Assembly: GCF_036711975.1 (NCBI RefSeq)
Contig: NC_091967.1
Coordinates: 24,924,001 to 24,988,000, forward strand
DNA from: Onthophagus taurus
Lineage: Eukaryota; Arthropoda; Insecta; Coleoptera; Scarabaeidae
Direction of reading: 5' to 3'
DNA length: 64,000 nucleotides
The position numbers and the translations under genes were made by a program. This document shows, piece after piece, positions 61,859-64,000 of the stretch (the first letter of the stretch is position 1; every line of letters begins with the position of its first letter). The notes under the pieces were generated by a model, which saw only the letters and a list, made by a program, of their open reading frames with translations, was not told the DNA's origin and ran no database searches.

Positions 61859-64000
61859 TTATATAATTATTTTAATTTCAGATTCATCCAAAGAATTTTG
61901 ATTTTCATCACCATTTTCAATCTCAATTGAAATTCCTAACGGGTTATAATCATTTTGCATTTCAGTTTCTTCAATAATATAGGAGTATTCCTTTTTATTG
62001 TCAGTTCCGTTTTTACGATCAACCGTATTCTCATTTTCTTCTATGATAACTCCATTTTCTAACAATTATGAATATTATGATTAATTATTTTATTACAACC
62101 TTAATTTATTATTATAAATCGCTTTACCCATTTGATTCATATCATCGTATTCGGGTGAAATATCACGGTACCGAAAATCTTTAGGATTTAACGAAGTTAC
62201 AAGCCCCGGTTTCGTCGTCTTTCTTGTCTTTTTCCTAAGCAATAACGGTCTGGAACTTCGATACAGTGATTGATCGGGATTTGGAGCTTTTTGTAAATTA
62301 TTTTCTGAAATAATCGCGTTGTTATTTGTTGAGTCTCTTTTGAAAACTCGTTTAATATCGGGATTTTGTTTCGATTTTTGAGGTTGATTGCGTTTAAACC
62401 ATTTTTGAATTGGAATTAATTTATTTCCTGTTAAAAAAGAAATTAAAAAGAAACAAAATAATTACATTTATTTACTTACCCAACTCTTTATTATGATGTT
62501 TCACTAATAACGTATCTTCGTAAGTTAATTCAAAATGTTCATTTTCATCTTCATCTAAATCAGCATGATATGGTTCTACTTTAACGTCAGGAGTAAATTT
62601 ATCGGGTTTATTTTGAGATAATTCTTGATTTGTTCTTTTTAATTTCTTTTCATAACTAAAATCATTCCGCGGAGGTGTATTTTTGATTTTATTTTGGGGT
62701 TGTACAAAATCATTTTTATCTTTTTCTTCATTAATATCATCAAAATCTTTTATGTTATTCCGCTTCTTTGTAACAACGTGCAAAACATCTTCATAAATCA
62801 ACTCAATTTTTGCTTTATTATGCGCATTCTTTATTTTTTTAGCATCGATATTTTCTTTTGAGGAAGGATTCGGTTTATGAATCATTTCTTTAATCGTTTT
62901 ATAATCACCGTACATTTCATTATCGTACTCATCATATTCATCTATCGAGTTAATTGGGCGTTTTCGTGTTATTACGGAGTCTTCGTAAATGAGTTCAACG
63001 CCATTTTTAGATCCACCTTTCTGAATTTGTTTTGAATCTAGTTTCTGTTTTCGAACTTGTATTTGAGACTTGGGTTTTTCTGGTTTTAATGGTAACGTGT
63101 TATTTGCTATTATTGTTGTTTGTACGGAGTCTTCGTAAGTTATTCCGAAATTTGTTTCTTCTCGATTCGATTTTTTTATATCACGCGTTTTATTATTCCC
63201 TGGAATTGCTAAAAGAATATTATTTATATCATCGTTATCATCGATTATTGATTTTTCTTGTATTGATACTTCATCAATTTCAGATTCAGGGGTATTAGTT
63301 TCTTGTGATTCTTCACCACTGCTTATTTCATTATCCGATTCGTTCATTTCTCCTAAATCATCTCCACTTGCTTCAGCATTATTTTCAGATTCTTCCGGAT
63401 TTTCAGTTGGTAATTCCACGGAAACATCATCAGTTTGAGACTCTATACTATCTTCTAATTCAGAATCATTAATTTCATTTTCTTCAGTAATATTTTCAGG
63501 AGTATCCTCGACTAAAATATCTTCTTCATCAATATCAATTTTAACTCCATTTTTAAATGTTTCACTTTCTTCCATTTCAGATTCATCATTTTGGTCATCA
63601 TCTGGTTGTGCTTCTTCAATATTTAACTCCCCACTTCCATCAATTAATTCTTCTTCGTTATCATCATCATCACTTGGTAGCAACTCATTATGTGATATCA
63701 CATCTTCTTCATCAATATCAATTTTAGTTTTATCTTTACTTATTTCAGACACAATTAACTCATCATCTTCATTACTTTCTGGTAATTCATACTCATTATT
63801 TTCTTCATTATCAGGAGCATTTTCTAATAAAATATCTTCTTCGTCAATATCAATTTTAACTCCATTTTTATACGGTTTGCTTTCTTCCAATAATGAATCA
63901 TCATTTGTATCATTTGTGGAAATTTCATTATCAATTTCAGACATATGAGGGGAATTTTCTAATAAAACATCTTCTTCGTCAATATCAATTTTAACCCCAT
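61859..64000 (-). CDS. Acidic repeat protein, 3' exons, unknown
   Basis: A minus-strand gene entering from beyond the window. Exons >64000-62480, 62427-62128 and 62058-61859, with canonical junctions and a TAA stop. Two kinds of internal repeat are visible. First, at least four copies of NGVKIDIDEEDIL (one reads TKIDIDEEDVI) are spaced 46-60 residues apart in a Glu/Asp/Asn-rich region. Second, four ELIYEDSV-type motifs (ITYEDSV, LIYEDSV, LIYEDVL, LTYEDTL) follow in a more basic, Lys-rich part. Exon 2 is basic (RPLLLRKKTRKTTKPGL). No membrane segment or catalytic motif is seen, and the protein is probably largely disordered. Repeated short motifs in acidic context suggest a binding scaffold; this is inference. 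Confidence 0.8.

Noticed and set aside
63032-63298. Plus-strand 88-codon Leu-rich ORF
   Set aside because: Antisense of the acidic repeat protein; hydrophobicity comes from the complement of GAA/GAT codons.

Overview
The window is AT-rich, intron-bearing eukaryotic DNA from an insect, possibly a beetle (low confidence on the order). The evidence is conserved animal housekeeping genes with short insect-type introns, plus dense Tc1/mariner, hAT, Transib, Penelope-like and non-LTR elements. There are no bacterial-style operons, CRISPR arrays or recognisable RNA genes.

Six host loci were reconstructed exon by exon from splice sites and family resemblance. (1) The 3' part of PLAA (+, 290-1331), the PUL domain of the p97/VCP ubiquitin cofactor. 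(2) NDUFB7 (-, 3664-3178), a complex I subunit with twin CX9C motifs. (3) Complete NUP160 (+, 4038-25554; 20 exons, 1385 codons), a nuclear-pore Y-complex scaffold. (4) Complete COPG, gamma-COP (-, 41309-25639; 4 exons, 883 codons). (5) A DUF4743/Nudix hydrolase (+, 41660-55963; 7 exons, 322 codons) whose first intron is GC-AG. (6) The 3' part of an unrecognised acidic repeat protein (-, 64000-61859). Summed exon lengths are exact multiples of three for every complete gene, which supports the splice models. PLAA/NDUFB7 and NUP160/COPG are convergent pairs. NDUFB7/NUP160 and COPG/nudix are divergent pairs sharing short (about 350-370 bp) promoter intervals.

Nearly all remaining DNA is mobile, and it is concentrated in a few swollen introns: NUP160 introns 2, 8, 12 and 17, COPG introns 2 and 3, and nudix introns 2 and 5. 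Many insertions can be delimited to the base by target-site duplications (TSDs). A Transib element (27618-30159) has a 5-bp TSD. A Foldback/MULE-like element (42975-46763) has a 9-bp TSD and arms of 143-bp tandem repeats. A hAT element (53772-55496, 8-bp TSD) contains a hAT MITE (8-bp TSD), which contains an 81-bp piggyBac-like MITE (TTAA). A mariner-like element (50454-51748), a DD35E element with long inverted repeats (33113-34911) and a Tc1-like element inside the Foldback arm (45009-46695) are all flanked by TA. A palindromic MITE is split by a second TIR element that carries a Penelope-like retroelement (58748-61678).

Other notable structures are a tandem duplication of the convergent PLAA/NDUFB7 gene tails (951-3290), with a hAT and a Penelope piece nested in the second copy; a 173-bp intronic satellite (13915-14997); and a dispersed hairpin plus CTAG-minisatellite family, densest at 37.5-38.7 kb. 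I found no complete host-defence or biosynthetic system. The most novel-looking material is the Foldback element with its Cys-rich loop ORF, the hairpin/CTAG family, and the acidic repeat protein.
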